The notes beneath the pieces were generated by a model. That model worked only from the letters and a program-made list of their open reading frames with translations, was not told where the DNA came from and made no database searches. This document shows positions 1-10,711 of a stretch of DNA of 64,000 nucleotides, piece after piece. The stretch is from contig OX291545.1 of NCBI GenBank assembly GCA_946406115.1, positions 21,075,153-21,139,152 of the forward strand, read 5' to 3'. This DNA is from Apoda limacodes (taxonomy: Eukaryota > Arthropoda > Insecta > Lepidoptera > Limacodidae). The first letter of the stretch is position 1. Each line of letters begins with the position of its first letter. The position numbers and the translations under genes were made by a program.

Positions 1-240
1 CATTAAATGATTTTTTAGTATTATTTTTTTACACATGTGTATTGATAATTACCGTCTTCATCTCTCTTAAGACCCTCACCTTTCAGTGGCGCCTCAGCGG
101 TAATCACCAACATTACACACTTGTACCATAATGTACTATTAGCACATCTAATCAAAAAGAGCCAGTTGGTTCCTCGTAAGGAGGCCTTAATCGATTCTAA
201 AAAAAACTGGTTGCCTGTAAAGTCGGTATACGGGCGAAAG

Positions 241-400
241 TTTTACGTGACAATGATTTTATGTCTGTCTCTCTCGCTCTTAGGCGGGCGCGTGCCTCTC
301 ACTCGCTCTCATTGTGAGCGCATAACGTGAGCGGAGCGTAACGCAGTTTCTTGAAGTGTCACCCGGCAAACCAATTTATAAGACGTTGTCACGTCAAAAT
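241..400. mobile_element. Candidate foldback/MITE with imperfect terminal inverted repeats
   Basis: The left end (241-255) reads ttttacgtgacaatg, and the right end (about 383-400) is its imperfect inverse, built around gacgttgtcacgt. The interior is richer in GC than its surroundings and contains a small inverted repeat near cgctctcattgtgagcg. No transposase is encoded. The layout fits a short non-autonomous DNA element, but no clean target duplication was found, so the boundaries are approximate. Confidence 0.4.
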
Positions 401-626
401 ATTTTTTGTATTTAAAAAGGGTGTACTTCCCAGGTGGTTCCATATTAATGAAGTGAATTTAAAACTTAAGTTTTTGGAGAAAAAATATTTATGTTAATCT
501 GGAACTAGTAAAACGCCTTTCAGGTTGATGATTGTGTCACATTTTGTTATGAGTATGGATGTTTTTAGTGTACGAGAAAAAAAGCAATTCGTCACTCAAG
601 AGTTAAAAATAAAAACTTTTAATTCA

Positions 627-775
627 AAAAAAAAACCGGCTTCAAAACAATGCACTAAAAAGGTAAAAATGGTTACTTATTTTCAAAAATCTCATCTTAA
701 TTACAGTTTGAAGTTGGTTTCTATGTAACAGTTTATAACACACTTGCATGACACCAGCTTCCAACTGTAATTTTC
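627..775 (+). repeat. Palindromic dispersed repeat, copy 1
   Basis: This stretch opens with an A-rich run and accggcttcaaaa. It continues into aattacagtttgaagttggt (about 699-718), which returns inverted near 752-775. The loop holds cagtttataacac and ttgcatgaca. A second copy at 41402-41545 has the same start and arm, and its loop matches this one read from the opposite strand. The family therefore appears to be palindromic, with both arms starting alike. Confidence 0.55.
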
Positions 776-1106
776 AATTAAATATAAATGAATAAATAAT
801 AATATACGTATTAAATCTAAATAAATTAACCGGAGTTACCTACTTACCTACATACCCTTAGCTAGTTATCTTCTTGAACCAAAGTATAGCGTAGAATTTT
901 AGACGGTAAGAAATTGCTCCAGTAATTGGTCATTAATGTTTTCGAAGAAATTGGCTATTACTCAGTAGTAGTTTACTTCGTTTAATTAGTTCGACATTGT
1001 TTACTTTGTTGTTTAAAATATTTTAGTGACTTGCGTATTTCTATTTTTTGTTATATATTAGAGCTAACCTTACTGCATAAATATAACATAAATAGTACAT
1101 TGTGTA

Positions 1107-1490
1107 TTAAGAGGATACGATTTGCGTCGCCTCGCAGCGTGCTTCATACAAAAGAATGTCCAATTATTTTTGACACTTACCATTCAAATACCATAAAATT
1201 TGAAACAAGTATTCTAGGAGTAAATATCTAGGTCCGCAGTGTGACAGTTTTTTATTAACTTGTTTTGTTAAAAACTTATACAAGATTCTAGTTTTTCATA
1301 CAAATGGTCTCAAATAAGATTAACACTTAACAAAAACATTTTTTAGATTTTGGAAAAACACAGACATAGATTTCGGCTTAAGATCATGTCTACATAATTA
1401 CACAGTGTTTGATCAGTAAATTTCAAATACAAGTGAGATATTTGTTTGTATGAAGAGCGCTGCGAGGCGACGCAAATCGTATTCTCTTAA
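1107..1490. mobile_element. piggyBac-like MITE with 42-bp TIRs and TTAA target duplications
   Basis: The element at 1111-1486 (376 bp) is bounded by TTAA at 1107-1110 and 1487-1490. Its left terminal repeat, 1111-1152, begins gaggatacgatttgcgtcgc. The right terminal repeat, 1445-1486, is its inverse with 3 mismatches in 42. A TTAA duplication is the hallmark of the piggyBac superfamily. No transposase frame is present, so the element is non-autonomous. The interior is AT-rich, and the GC-richer termini stand out from it. The low divergence between arms suggests a fairly recent insertion compared with most relics here. Confidence 0.88.
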
Positions 1491-1569
1491 GAAAATAGGT
1501 AAGGTGATAATTACTACTGATGCGGTGCGTTCAATGACTCATATCGCCCGTGGGTTTTACAAACTCCCG

Positions 1570-1695
1570 CTTTGCCTTGAGAAAAGAAAAAATAACAAAA
1601 AAGAAAGCCCGTGGGAGTAATTAAGGTCTTAGCTCCGACTTTACCAGAACGTAATGACACTGTTTACAAGTAAGTATGATGAAAAAATCAGTATT
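1570..1695 (+). repeat. Dispersed repeat fragment, shared with 48995-49090
   Basis: The segment ctttgcc followed by gacactgtttacaagtaag and a tgatgaaaaa tail recurs in near-identical order at about 49030-49085. Boundaries and class are unknown. Confidence 0.35.
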
Positions 1696-1734
1696 TTTTT
1701 ACTTTTTAACCTAGATTTTTAAACAAGGTATACT

Positions 1735-2290
1735 GCGAGGCAGTACTTCACAAGCAAAGGTTGCTGCTGCCATATGGAGTACTGCTGCCACCTCTGGGCT
1801 GGTGCACCCGGATACCAACTTGGCCCTTTTGACTCGGTTCAACGACGGGCTGTGAGAATTGTCGACGATCCCAAACTCACTTGCCGTATCGAACCCTTAA
1901 GTCTGAGGAGAGACTTTGCCTCCTTGTGTGTGTTCTACCGCTTGTACAATCGGATGTGTTCTGAGGAATTGTTCGAAATGATGCCCACGGCGACTTTCGA
2001 CCATCGCACCGCTTGCCATGACTTTATTGTCACACTTAAGAATTGAAATGGTTGCGTACAGTGCGGTTTCAGAGAAACTTTCTCCCGCGAACGCTTGGGT
2101 TGTGGAATGAGCTCCTTGCCAAGGTTTTCTCTAAGGACTACAATATTGAGTTTTTTCAAGTAAGAAGTTATTGGACTTTTGAAGGGTCGGCAACGCGCGA
2201 GTGATGCCCCTGGTGTTACAAGCGTACATATTCCACGGTGCCCGCTTATCATCAGGCGGAACGTGTGCTTGTTTGCCACCTTAGTGGTAT
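1735..2290 (+). mobile_element. 5'-truncated CR1/Jockey-group non-LTR retrotransposon, 3' part of ORF2
   Basis: A 90-codon frame at 1774-2046 has the typical end of a lepidopteran non-LTR reverse transcriptase, after the catalytic core: EYCCHLWAGAPGYQLGPFD, then QRRAVRIVDDP, then LSLRRDFASLCVFYRLYN. The frame breaks after about 2046, but related sequence continues (tggaatgagctccttgcc) into a 3' untranslated end that stops near ccaccttagtggtataaaaa. The same 3' end recurs at 6032-6146 and 59906-60062 on the minus strand. Related ORF pieces lie at 16063-16378, 28985-29245, 34795-34895 and 43215-44475. The 5' truncation is usual for LINE copies. The exact clade (CR1 or Jockey) is uncertain. Confidence 0.85.
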
Positions 2291-2601
2291 AAAAATTAGG
2301 AATATGAATTAAATGAAATATTTTCTATAAGAAAAAGTAACACAAAAGGGAATTAGTATAGTGCGTTCCACATATCTCGTAGAGACTTGGCGAACGGTAG
2401 AAGTGGGGTTTGTGCAACTTTACAGTCACTCACAAGAATAGATATACGTTACTCTGCGAATGGTATAAACACGTGTTGTGTAAAGTTTTTTTTACGTAAC
2501 GCGCCTTACACGCTGGAGTTTTAAGTGCAGTACCAAAGTTTTATTAAAATAAAGAGAATGCATTATTACTCTCTGTATAGCCGTAGTGGTTAGATGTCAT
2601 T

Positions 2602-2857
2602 ACGGCTCCGTGGCTTAGTGGGTAATGACCCGACTGCTAAATCGAGGGGCGTAGGTTTGATTCCCGCACGGGAAAAACATTTATTGTTGGTGTTTGTCTT
2701 GAGACGGCGTTTTTTGTATAAACATGTACAAAAGAAAAGTATAAATATGTAATTATATCCGTTGTCTGGTATCCATAGCACAAGCTTTGCTTAGTTTGGG
2801 ACCAGATAGCGCTATATTTGTAATGACAAAAAAATATTTATTATTTATTTATTATTA
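2602..2857 (+). mobile_element. tRNA-derived SINE
   Basis: The head carries a box A-like tggcttagtggg and a box B-like ggtttgattcc. The body contains tgtttgtcttgag and ccgttgtctgg, and the tail is (TTTATTA)n. The same layout is seen at 9242-9490, 16423-16687, 34449-34713 and 38311-38528, so this is one SINE family. Box A and box B form the internal pol III promoter of the tRNA ancestor. This copy has the most divergent head. Confidence 0.8.
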
Positions 2858-3140
2858 CGATCTGTGGCACATGTTAAGAGACCTATGCTAAAATAAATGT
2901 CAATTTAACATTTTTGCCATTGGAATTCACACATTTATCTATACTTTTATTTGTTATTTTACAATTTGTACCACATTTAAAAGTATACCATATCAACTAC
3001 TATTTTACCTAAAAATTATAATTAAAAAACCTACAATACATTCCCATAGTCAGATTTATTTAATATCAAGCCAATACATATAGCCAATATATATTGAAGA
3101 TATATTTTATATCTTTAATATAAATAATATTTGCATAGTA

Positions 3141-3232
3141 AAGGTGCAGTCAAAGGAGTAACCTCGAGCCAGGACTCGAACCTTTAACCCTAAGATTCCG
3201 TCTTAGTGTTATACTAATTAAACCATCGAGGT
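3141..3232 (-). repeat. tRNA-like sequence / SINE head (minus strand)
   Basis: Positions 3161-3232 are exactly 72 nt on the minus strand. The first seven bases (acctcga) pair perfectly with the last seven (tcgaggt). A 5-bp anticodon-type stem (ctaag/cttag) and a box B-like ggttcgagtcc are present. The T stem has two mismatches and position 33 is c instead of t, so a working tRNA is unlikely. A related sequence with the same downstream tgactgcacc/tactgcatc lies at 47222-47305. That points to a tRNA-derived SINE or retropseudogene. Confidence 0.55.
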
Positions 3233-4017
3233 AAAATTCTGGCTTGTTTAAATTGAAGAAAGATTATTTCTAATTATTTAATCTAAATATTTGATAATTT
3301 CTAATTATCGTATATATCCTAATTCTATGGAGATTTGTGTACGTATTTGTAAAATTGATGTACTAGGATTTCATGAGTCCCTATTAATTGTAAATTGTAT
3401 CTTTGTTATATGATTTATACAATAACATTATACAATTATATTCTTTTTTCGGAAACAAAATAACAAAACTCTTTATCATGGTGTTCTATGAAAAATGAAA
3501 TATAGCATGCATCGGTGTTGGAAATAGTGCAGCTTCATGAACAATTAAATGTGCCAGAGCCTATTTGAATCCACTGGCTGCTCTAAAGAGTACAGTTAAC
3601 GCACACCGTTAAGTGTTTACCTAATTTAGAGCTTTTATTTCCCTTTCAATATCACTCTCACTCAAGGATTTTATCTACGAACTCTACTTATTGAGCTGTT
3701 TCTACGTCAATACATTTAGGTAAAAGATCACATACTCATCTCGTATTTTGCCCCCTCGGGGATGATTTTCGAAAGGCGCTGCAGCACATTAATTTTTATT
3801 TTCAATCTTTATACCATTTAAGCACTGATTGACGACGAAACGACGAATTTCACTACAAACTTCTAACCCCCCTTTTACCCTCGTAGAGAATGAATTAACT
3901 ACGTTATAAACTAGAACATTGGTGCAAAATTTGAAGTAGACCCAGTAGTTTGGGCTAGGCGTTGACATACCAGGCAGTCAGTTAGTCAGTCAGTTTACAC
4001 TGTCCTATATGTATGAA
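3233..4017. other. AT-rich stretch with one possible repeat end
   Basis: No coding sequence is recognised. About 3860-3995 (ccccccttttaccctcg to the cagtcag run) resembles a common lepidopteran dispersed repeat that I know, but no second copy is in the window to prove it. Confidence 0.3.
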
Positions 4018-4235
4018 TATTTTCACGGTTTGTATCCCCAAAAGGGTAACCAGTAGCTGAATACATACCCACATCATAATGTGAGGGAAACCTCTTTTAC
4101 AACCACATCCATCCTGCGTGACAGGAGGTGAGCCTATCACTAAAACACTGCTTATATTACAGTGTATCTGGACTAATGTGGAATTATATACATATGTACC
4201 ATACGTCGTAAGTTACCGACTTTAAAGTTATACGT
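4018..4235 (+). repeat. Dispersed repeat with 'cagtgtatctggac', copy 1
   Basis: It runs from gtttgtatccccaaaagg through gtaaccagtagctg and gtgagcctatcac to cagtgtatctggac. The same order of blocks occurs at 62460-62640, at 31236-31345 (right half only), and inverted at 9085-9232. It is non-coding and its class is unknown. Confidence 0.6.
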
Positions 4236-4829
4236 GGTTTTATTTTTGGTATTGCCAGTTCCTGACGACCTTTAGGGAGTAAGTCAGGATCATGTCAGAG
4301 CAACACTGTTACCAGTGTAAAATAAGTTACCAGTTAGTACCCTAATACAAGTCCACAATCCGCACTGAGTCCGCATGTGGAGATATGTCCCCATGCAAAA
4401 AAATATTTTGACTCAAATATTTTTATTTCATCTAAATATTTTAAGGAAAATTTGGCCTCTATATATGCGTATGTAGTATATATCATTACAATACTCGTTT
4501 TTTTAAGAGTAAATATAATACATACATATTGTAATTACAGTTCTTGTTATTTACGACGGTTGTAATAAGAGTATAACGAGAGACAATAACATATACTACG
4601 AAAGCTTCTGCAAAAAAAGGTTTTATCAAACAATACTAGATCAAATTATATTAATATAAGTAAAATATGAGGACAATATTTGAAAAGAAAAATTCATTCA
4701 AACATTCGAGTTATTAGAACGACTGTAGGTTTTTGCCTAATTACAATTAATTTTATCGGAGCTCAAAAAAAATTTGTAACGAGGAAAATGACAGAGGAAA
4801 GCAAAGTACCTATACAATATTATAAAATT
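4236..4829. other. AT-rich DNA, nothing recognised
   Basis: No recognisable repeat or coding signal was found here. Confidence 0.5.
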
Positions 4830-5245
4830 AATATTATAAATAGGGAAGTAACGCTGTCGGTCTGTTACCTCTTCACGCTTAAACCACTGTACCGAATAAG
4901 ATGAAATTTAGCATAGATATAGTTTGAATCTTGAGAAAGGACATAGGTTACTTTGAAACGTTAAGCGTGAATCGGTTTTTTCTATAATTGTGAAGTTTCC
5001 ATCGAAATCCTACACCGATAACCGAAGTTAGGGCGAGTGGAACCGCGGGTAAAAGCTAGTAATATTATAAATGCGAAAGTAACTCTATCTATCTGTCTGT
5101 CTGTCTGTTTCCTCTGCACGCTTAAACCGGTAAACCAATTTGGATAAAATTTGGTATGGATATAGTTTGAGTCCAGGGAAAGGACATCGGATAGTTTCAT
5201 CCCGAAAAATTCAAAAGTTCCCGCGGGAAAACTATAACCCAGCTT
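4830..5245 (+). repeat. Two tandem copies of a dispersed lepidopteran repeat
   Basis: Copy one (4830-5060) begins attataaatagggaag, and copy two (5061-5245) begins attataaatgcgaaag. Both carry the order cacgcttaaacc, atttggat/ataagatgaaattt, gatatagttgag-like and ggacatagg/ggacatcgg, and the first ends accgcgggtaaaagctagt. Relatives lie at 11110-11390, 28768-28925, 29548-29715, 34055-34310, 37845-38085, 57035-57240 and 60690-60855. The family is non-coding. I do not assign it to a class. Confidence 0.65.
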
Positions 5246-5274
5246 AAAAGAAGTACGTTGTGTGTACGACCGTA

Positions 5275-5330
5275 GTGTGTGTGTGTGTGAGTGTGTGTGT
5301 GAGTGTGTGTGTGTGTGTGTGCGTGTGTGT
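5275..5330. repeat. (GT)n microsatellite, interrupted
   Basis: About 56 bp of GT repeats are interrupted by single GA and GC units. Confidence 0.95.
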
Positions 5331-6031
5331 AAGTCTTTGATTCTTTGCTACAAGAACATCGCAAACAACTCAGTATCCCCAAACATCATAATTTGCTGTA
5401 AACTGTCTAGGAGTTAAGAGCGGACTGTCGGTAGTTGCAGCATGAGATCAAGGTTGTTATAATATTTCTGTATGTCAAAGGTCAAGAAGGTTGGACGACT
5501 GAAAGTGAAGATAATATTTATATTCCATTGGGTGACTAAGTTATCTTTAAGACGACTAAATGATTTTCCACTAAACACAGTAAAGAACCATTTTAATTTA
5601 ACGAGTCTTTAATAAAAGAACCAAATTAAAAAATCGGGTCTTACGTAGGAGTGGTGCATGGCCACAAAAACTTAAAGACAACCATTTCAAGCAAAGATTT
5701 ATACTTATAAAACCTTTCTTTAAATTTTAGGAGTACTCTGGAGTTAAAACAGTTAACTAAAGTGTTAATAACAACTAATCTAATAAGCTAAGTGCTTGAC
5801 GCAACTATTCTTCCAAAGCCATTTGTAAGTATTTTCTTCATGGACTCCAATCCATTTCGTTGAAAGACAGACGAAGGCATAATATTACAATGAATATTAA
5901 TGGCGTAGAATTCGTAATCTCAATTCTTCTGCTTTTATTTCGAGTGAATATAATCACAATACAATATCTCCATAGATAGTGAACACTCTATTTGTATTCA
6001 ATAAATACAATGTAATGATTTTGTACTAGAT
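5331..6031. other. AT-rich DNA, nothing recognised
   Basis: No coding frame or clear repeat was found. A short stretch near 5660-5700 weakly resembles 21205-21245. Confidence 0.4.
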
Positions 6032-6146
6032 ACCACCTAGGTAGTTCACAAGCTTACGGCGCGTATAATGTTTAGCGGTCACCATAGCCTAAGGTTGCCT
6101 GCAACACCATAAGCAAAACTTTACTCGCGCGTTGTAGACCCTTAAG
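6032..6146 (-). mobile_element. 3' end of CR1/Jockey-group retrotransposon
   Basis: On the plus strand it reads cacaagcttacgg, tagcggtcaccatagcc and ctcgcgcgttgtagaccc. This is the inverse of the 3' end seen at 2165-2270 and matches 59930-60050. Only the untranslated end remains. Confidence 0.7.
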
Positions 6147-6154
6147 GCTGCGTC

Positions 6155-6310
6155 CTATGCGAATGTGCAGTATTCTGCCCGTTTTTAAAATTGATTTCAC
6201 TGCCCTATTGCAAGTATCAAGCTGAAAAAAAATAACATGGCTTTCTAAATTATTTAACTAGTAAGTAACTGTATTAGTTTAAAGATATCTGTTAATATCG
6301 CTTTTTACGC
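6155..6310. repeat. Dispersed repeat, copy related to 11812-11990
   Basis: The blocks cgtttttaaaat, ctgccctat, actgtattagttt and atatctgt occur in the same order and spacing class at 11815-11895. Class unknown. Confidence 0.45.
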
Positions 6311-6839
6311 TAAGCTGTTCTATAAAATATTTTTGCCACGGATAAATGAGCTCTATTTGAGATCAAGATTGTCGATATCAGCTTAACGACCATAAAGCAA
6401 ATGTTTATACGCGTTGGGGGCCCTCTTAAAACTTGAATTACTCTCTTTTTGAACAAACTCGTACCGTAGTCCTAGAGAAAAAGAGCAAGTACGATTCTGA
6501 CTCACTCGTTAAGGGGTTCTAGAGAAATTTGTATGTAACACGAACGTCCGACATGGAAATCAAGTCTCGAAGACTTTTGGCCATTGTTTTCGAGTATATG
6601 TTTTAGGTTGACACCCAAAATCGGTTTAAAGGCCAAACTTAACTTTGTAGTTGAAATTATGTTACCCCATATACTTAGCGATAGATGTCACGGTTTATTA
6701 TCAAACTGCAAGTGTAAGGGTTGGCTCATACCGAGACGCGACGCGACGCAACGCAACGTGAAGAGGCTTGAAGAGGTGCCGCGCGACGTTGGGATGAGCC
6801 GAACCTTAGGTTTAAGCGATGAAAATATGATTTATTAAC
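6311..6839. other. Unassigned stretch with a GC-rich patch
   Basis: A patch at about 6735-6790 is rich in cgacgcgacgcaacg-type units. No gene is supported. An 84-codon open frame at 6584-6838 has no recognisable motif. Confidence 0.4.
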
Positions 6840-7356
6840 CACAAATTAACCATTTCCGGATTTTTTCCTAACTTGTGTTGTGAGAACTCGTTCGGGAGTG
6901 TCCAAATATACGAATATACGATTAGCCGTTATTTTTATCGATTTCATTTGGAGGTTTGTCTTTTTCACAGCTCTAATGAACTGTAGATCTAAGTGATTTA
7001 TATGAAATTCAAACCACTACGCGTTCCTATTGAACTACAAATTAATAATTTTTCGATTTTTTAAATATATATTTTGAGGTGATTTTTTTTGGTTATTAAA
7101 TATTTATACAAATTTTGTTTATACATTTATTTGTGTTTATTTAAGTGATTGAACTACAAATTATCAATTTTTCGATTTTATCCTTGATTTTCCTATTAGA
7201 CATTGCTTCTTGTCAATTTTCATGATTCCAGATCAACGGTAAATACCCCGTTGGTTTTGATTTATTTGCGAAATCCAAAATATGCAAATCGCCGTATTTT
7301 TAAATGCGTTAACTAAGAGGCTTGTCTTTTTTACAGCTGTAAGGAACCCTAAAATT
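6840..7356 (+). repeat. Old copy of the long 'ccggccaagtgcgag' repeat family, termini lost
   Basis: It shares blocks with 50441-51900 and 58744-59490: aactacaaattaa-like starts, gtaccccataggttttgattt-like cores, gcaaatcgccgtattt, a tttttacagct block and a final ggaaccctaaaa. It is strongly diverged and lacks the 5' terminal sequence. Confidence 0.5.
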
Positions 7357-7436
7357 TGTTGTTTATTTTCAGTTGACGAAAAATTTATTCAGTTATTTTT
7401 AATTGAATTGTGATATCGCAAAAGACAAGACAATTT

Positions 7437-7800
7437 CTGTTAGGTTACCTAGAACTGAAAATATTAAAGGGTTATGAAAAGTGGATCACTTCTGACAAGA
7501 ACATGCGGAAATTCATGGTAGAAATAGCGACTTACTCCACATAGTGTGACGAACCCAGATTAAAGCGCAATCAGGTGATGTATGTGTGGTGGGATAAACT
7601 CTGCATCGTCAATTATGAGCTTTTAACGGTGTGCAACACTGTTTTAACTGTTGATTTTGATTACTGAGCTTAAAAGATTAAAGCAATAAATTAAAACAAA
7701 ACGGCCGGAATTATTTCATAAAAAGAATGTGGTCTTTCATCATAATAACACCAGGCCAGGATTCGATATCTTTCGTTTAAAGCTCAGAAAACTTTTATCA
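7437..7800 (+). pseudogene. mariner transposase fragment, catalytic residues lost
   Basis: Reading from about 7437, the frame gives LKILKGYEKWITSDKN. After an in-frame stop it continues CDEPRLKRNQVMYVWWDKL and CIVNYELL, and after a shift KRPELFHKKNVVFHHNNTRP. These match the middle of mariner transposases in order: the GDEKW motif, VWWDxxGxxYYELL and the HHDNARPH motif. The first two aspartates of the DD34D triad are replaced: GDEKW reads GYEKW, and HHDN reads HHNN. The N-terminal DNA-binding part and the third aspartate region are absent. The copy is dead and old. A second mariner relic lies at 56205-56450. Confidence 0.82.
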
Positions 7801-8468
7801 CCTTTTACTATAACTTTTGTAAAATTGCACAAAGTAATCGAAATCCCTTGAGTACTTCAATCTTTGTACGAGTTTTTGAGCAATGATGCGAGAAATGTAT
7901 CGTTTCTTAAGATGGAGAGCTTCGTTAGCGAGCTTATTTGCATTCGCTGCGTCGAATTACTGTTCTTGAAAAGGTACAGAAAGTAGCTTATTCAGAATAA
8001 TTTGCATAAGTATATAACACTTTGTAGAATAAAAAAAAAGCTTGTTTATATAGGTATATATAGGTATATAAATTACGCGCTACGGTTTTGATGGTAATTT
8101 TTGACCGCCACAGTTTCAGTCATTAATAGATATCAAGATTTACAGTTTCACCGTGAATTACTCAAGATTTAACATCAGAGAATAATGGATGGAGTTTTTT
8201 TTCTTTATTTTCTTACTGAACCCCATCTTTATGAATGTTCTTGTAAAGTTTTTAAGTCTGACAAAGTAGAAGTAGTAGGAAGGGAGGTACATAGAACAGC
8301 AGGCTTAATGTCGTCAATTGTATAGTTTTGTATTGTATAGTAAAAATGAGTGAAAACGTTTATAAATTTATTTTATACTAACTTTTGCCCGCAGTTCTAC
8401 CCTAAAGGATATTAGTTCATAAGTGCCATTATTATTTTAAATGTATACACAGACGGTACACATACATA
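7801..8468. other. AT-rich DNA with one short dispersed repeat
   Basis: About 7875-7960 is the inverse of a repeat at 32775-32880 and 53290-53400 (caatgatgcgagaaat, atggagagcttc, ttagcgagcttatttg). The rest shows nothing recognisable. Confidence 0.5.
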
Positions 8469-8604
<136 letters not shown>

Positions 8605-9084
8605 TTTGTATAATAATATCTTCTATCCTGAATTAGCTAACGAATTCCTCACGAAATACATAGTGTAAAACTGTACACAGTGCGTAAACTGTTACAAACT
8701 TGATATGTTTCTAGAACCTTAATACGACCTTTTTTTGTTATTCTTAAGTAGTTAAAATGAGAATTTACGTTATTAATCAATGCCCATTTATTTGTCTGTT
8801 TCGTGACTCTGCTCCCCTCTTGACCCCATTAATTACTACGCCTGAGACATTTCATTGATAGTTACATGAAGCAAACCGGCCGGGACAAATGCGTCTACTT
8901 TTAGAATAAAAGAAACTTTAAATAATTACTTACTTACATTGATAGACTGATGTGTAATAATATTTTACTTAACTTTTATCAATGTTGTCTAGAATAAATA
9001 GGAAAAGGGTGTATCTTATTCTGTCCCTGGGACTTTTACTGTACCGATGTTTACTATATAATGCAAATAGATACAGTTTAGAGT

Positions 9085-9232
9085 CAAAGGCACTGTTGCT
9101 GCGTAGGTTCACCACCTGTCACACAGGACAGGACTAAGTGGTCGGTGAAACGAAGCTGTCCTCCACATTGTGCTGTGGGTGTGTATCCAGCCAGTAGTTA
9201 ACCCCTTCAGGGAATAGGCACCGTGACGTTAT
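9085..9232 (-). repeat. Dispersed repeat, minus-strand copy of the 4018-4235 family
   Basis: Read on the minus strand it gives aaggggttaactactggctgg, a block matching gtaaccagcggctggg, then the gtgacaggtggtgaacct block and aactgtatct. The block order is the same as at 4018-4235 and 62460-62640. Confidence 0.5.
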
Positions 9233-9241
9233 ACATTTATA

Positions 9242-9490
9242 CCTCGCAGCCTGGTTGGAAGTGTGGCCAGCTGCAGAGGGTGTGGGTTTGATGCCCGCAA
9301 GGGATAAACAGTGTCATAATATAAAATATTTGTGTTTGTCTTGATTATGGGTGTATTTATGTATGATATGTATATATTTACAACAAAAAAGTAATATTTA
9401 TGTATGTGTAACCGTTGTCTGGTACCTATAGCACAAGCTTTGCTTACTTTGGGGCTAGACGGCGCTGTGTGTAATGTCCAAAAATATAAC
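9242..9490 (+). mobile_element. tRNA-derived SINE, tail truncated
   Basis: It starts cctcgcagcctggttgg, with a box B-like gggtttgatgcccg. The body contains tgtttgtcttga, ccgttgtctgg and ggggctagacggcgctgtg, ending aatgtccaaaaat. It belongs to the same family as 16423-16687, but the (TTTA)n tail is nearly absent. Confidence 0.8.
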
Positions 9491-9830
9491 AAGAAACTTT
9501 TTGGGTAACTTTTGGTCTAGCGAATGTTCAATTATGTATTTCTTGTAATGGTGGCTTTATCTAACAATTTCAATATAAATTTTAGTGTCCAGACATTTTC
9601 TATAACTAGTGTATAGTGAATGGTGTATAGTGAACGCTTGATATATCGTTCAGGAGGATCAGTAATGTCGATCAATTATATTTTTCGTCCATGATATAAA
9701 AGAGGATTCCCTTTTAAAATAAAAGTATCATGTATGATAGACATAGAATTTCATATACTACTAAGGCACTTACTAAATTCCAATTCGTTCGGTAAAAACT
9801 TAAGTCTACTATTACAAAGTAAAAAGGATT

Positions 9831-10491
9831 TCAGTTACATTACCTTTTTTGCGTTGGAAATCCTCATTGATACCCATGCGCTGCGAGGACATTGCACAGG
9901 TTATGTCAGACTCAAAACAACGGTGTTTCTTCTGGCGCCTTTCGACGGGGCCACGGGAACTCCTAAATGCATCTGCAACACGTTTAGTGCTTTCCACTTC
10001 GAACTAGTGCCGCCTCCCCTCCCCGTCCAGAGGTCTCGTGCCGGGAACACATAGCTCGGCATCACTCCCCACTGGGACTCCCTATCGTGGGTTAACGAGT
10101 GGCTTCCTCGAGCCTCCCGCCCGGGGCCTCGGCTATAGCTGTAGCACATCCTCTCCACTGCATATGCGTTGCAGTACCGCTGTGGCCGCGGTGGACAGGC
10201 TGAGTTACCGGACACCGACCACGGCCTCACCTCGGCCATGAAAGGAAGGAAGCCCACACACCCCTTTTCTTCCAGAGCCCACCACCAAGATGCAAGCGGC
10301 CTCCGCATCCACATAGGCTTATTGGAGTGGTCCTTCAGTAGCCATTGGTGAGCATTTTAAGGCAAGTTACTCGACCAATGCCTAGGGTACACCGGCCAGC
10401 CTCGCCGTTCTCCCAGGACGTATCCCAAAGAGACAGGTAAGAATCCGACTCACGAGAAGGTTATCTGGTACGTACCCTCAGTTACATCACC
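9831..10491 (-). mobile_element. GC-rich retroelement with poly-A and target-site duplication, copy 1
   Basis: The element spans 9845-10477 on the minus strand. Its 3' end is gatttccaacgc followed by A6 (T6 at 9845-9850). It is flanked by tcagttacattacc (9831-9844) and tcagttacatcacc (10478-10491), a 14-bp target duplication with one mismatch. GC content is clearly above the surroundings, and a 137-codon frame (9901-10314, minus) is open, with no motif I recognise. Copy 2, 240 bp away, shares the 3' end and the block gtgccgggaacaca. A poly-A tail, a 14-15 bp duplication and 5' truncation fit target-primed insertion of a LINE or LINE-mobilised sequence. Confidence 0.7.
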
Positions 10492-10711
10492 GGAGCTTAC
10501 TGGTTTAATATAATGTATTAATCATCGATATAAAAAACAAGATATATGCCTGTTCCATACTATCACATCACATCGAAAGAAGCTAAAAGTACCCATTCCA
10601 AACCAGTAACGAGAAGGACAGCAAACAACGTAAGCTAAGCTAAAAAAAGAACAATGCATCCTAAGGTAGAGACACAAAATTTCAGTCGTCGGCATATCTG
10701 GTTGTTTATAT

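Noticed and set aside
3161..3232. Functional tRNA gene
   Set aside because: The acceptor stem is perfect, but the T stem has two mismatches and the base before the anticodon is c. A related SINE-like copy exists at 47222-47305.
9734..10351. Plus-strand open frames in the GC-rich element
   Set aside because: High GC lowers stop frequency. Element orientation (poly-A, duplications) is minus and no motif supports coding on plus.
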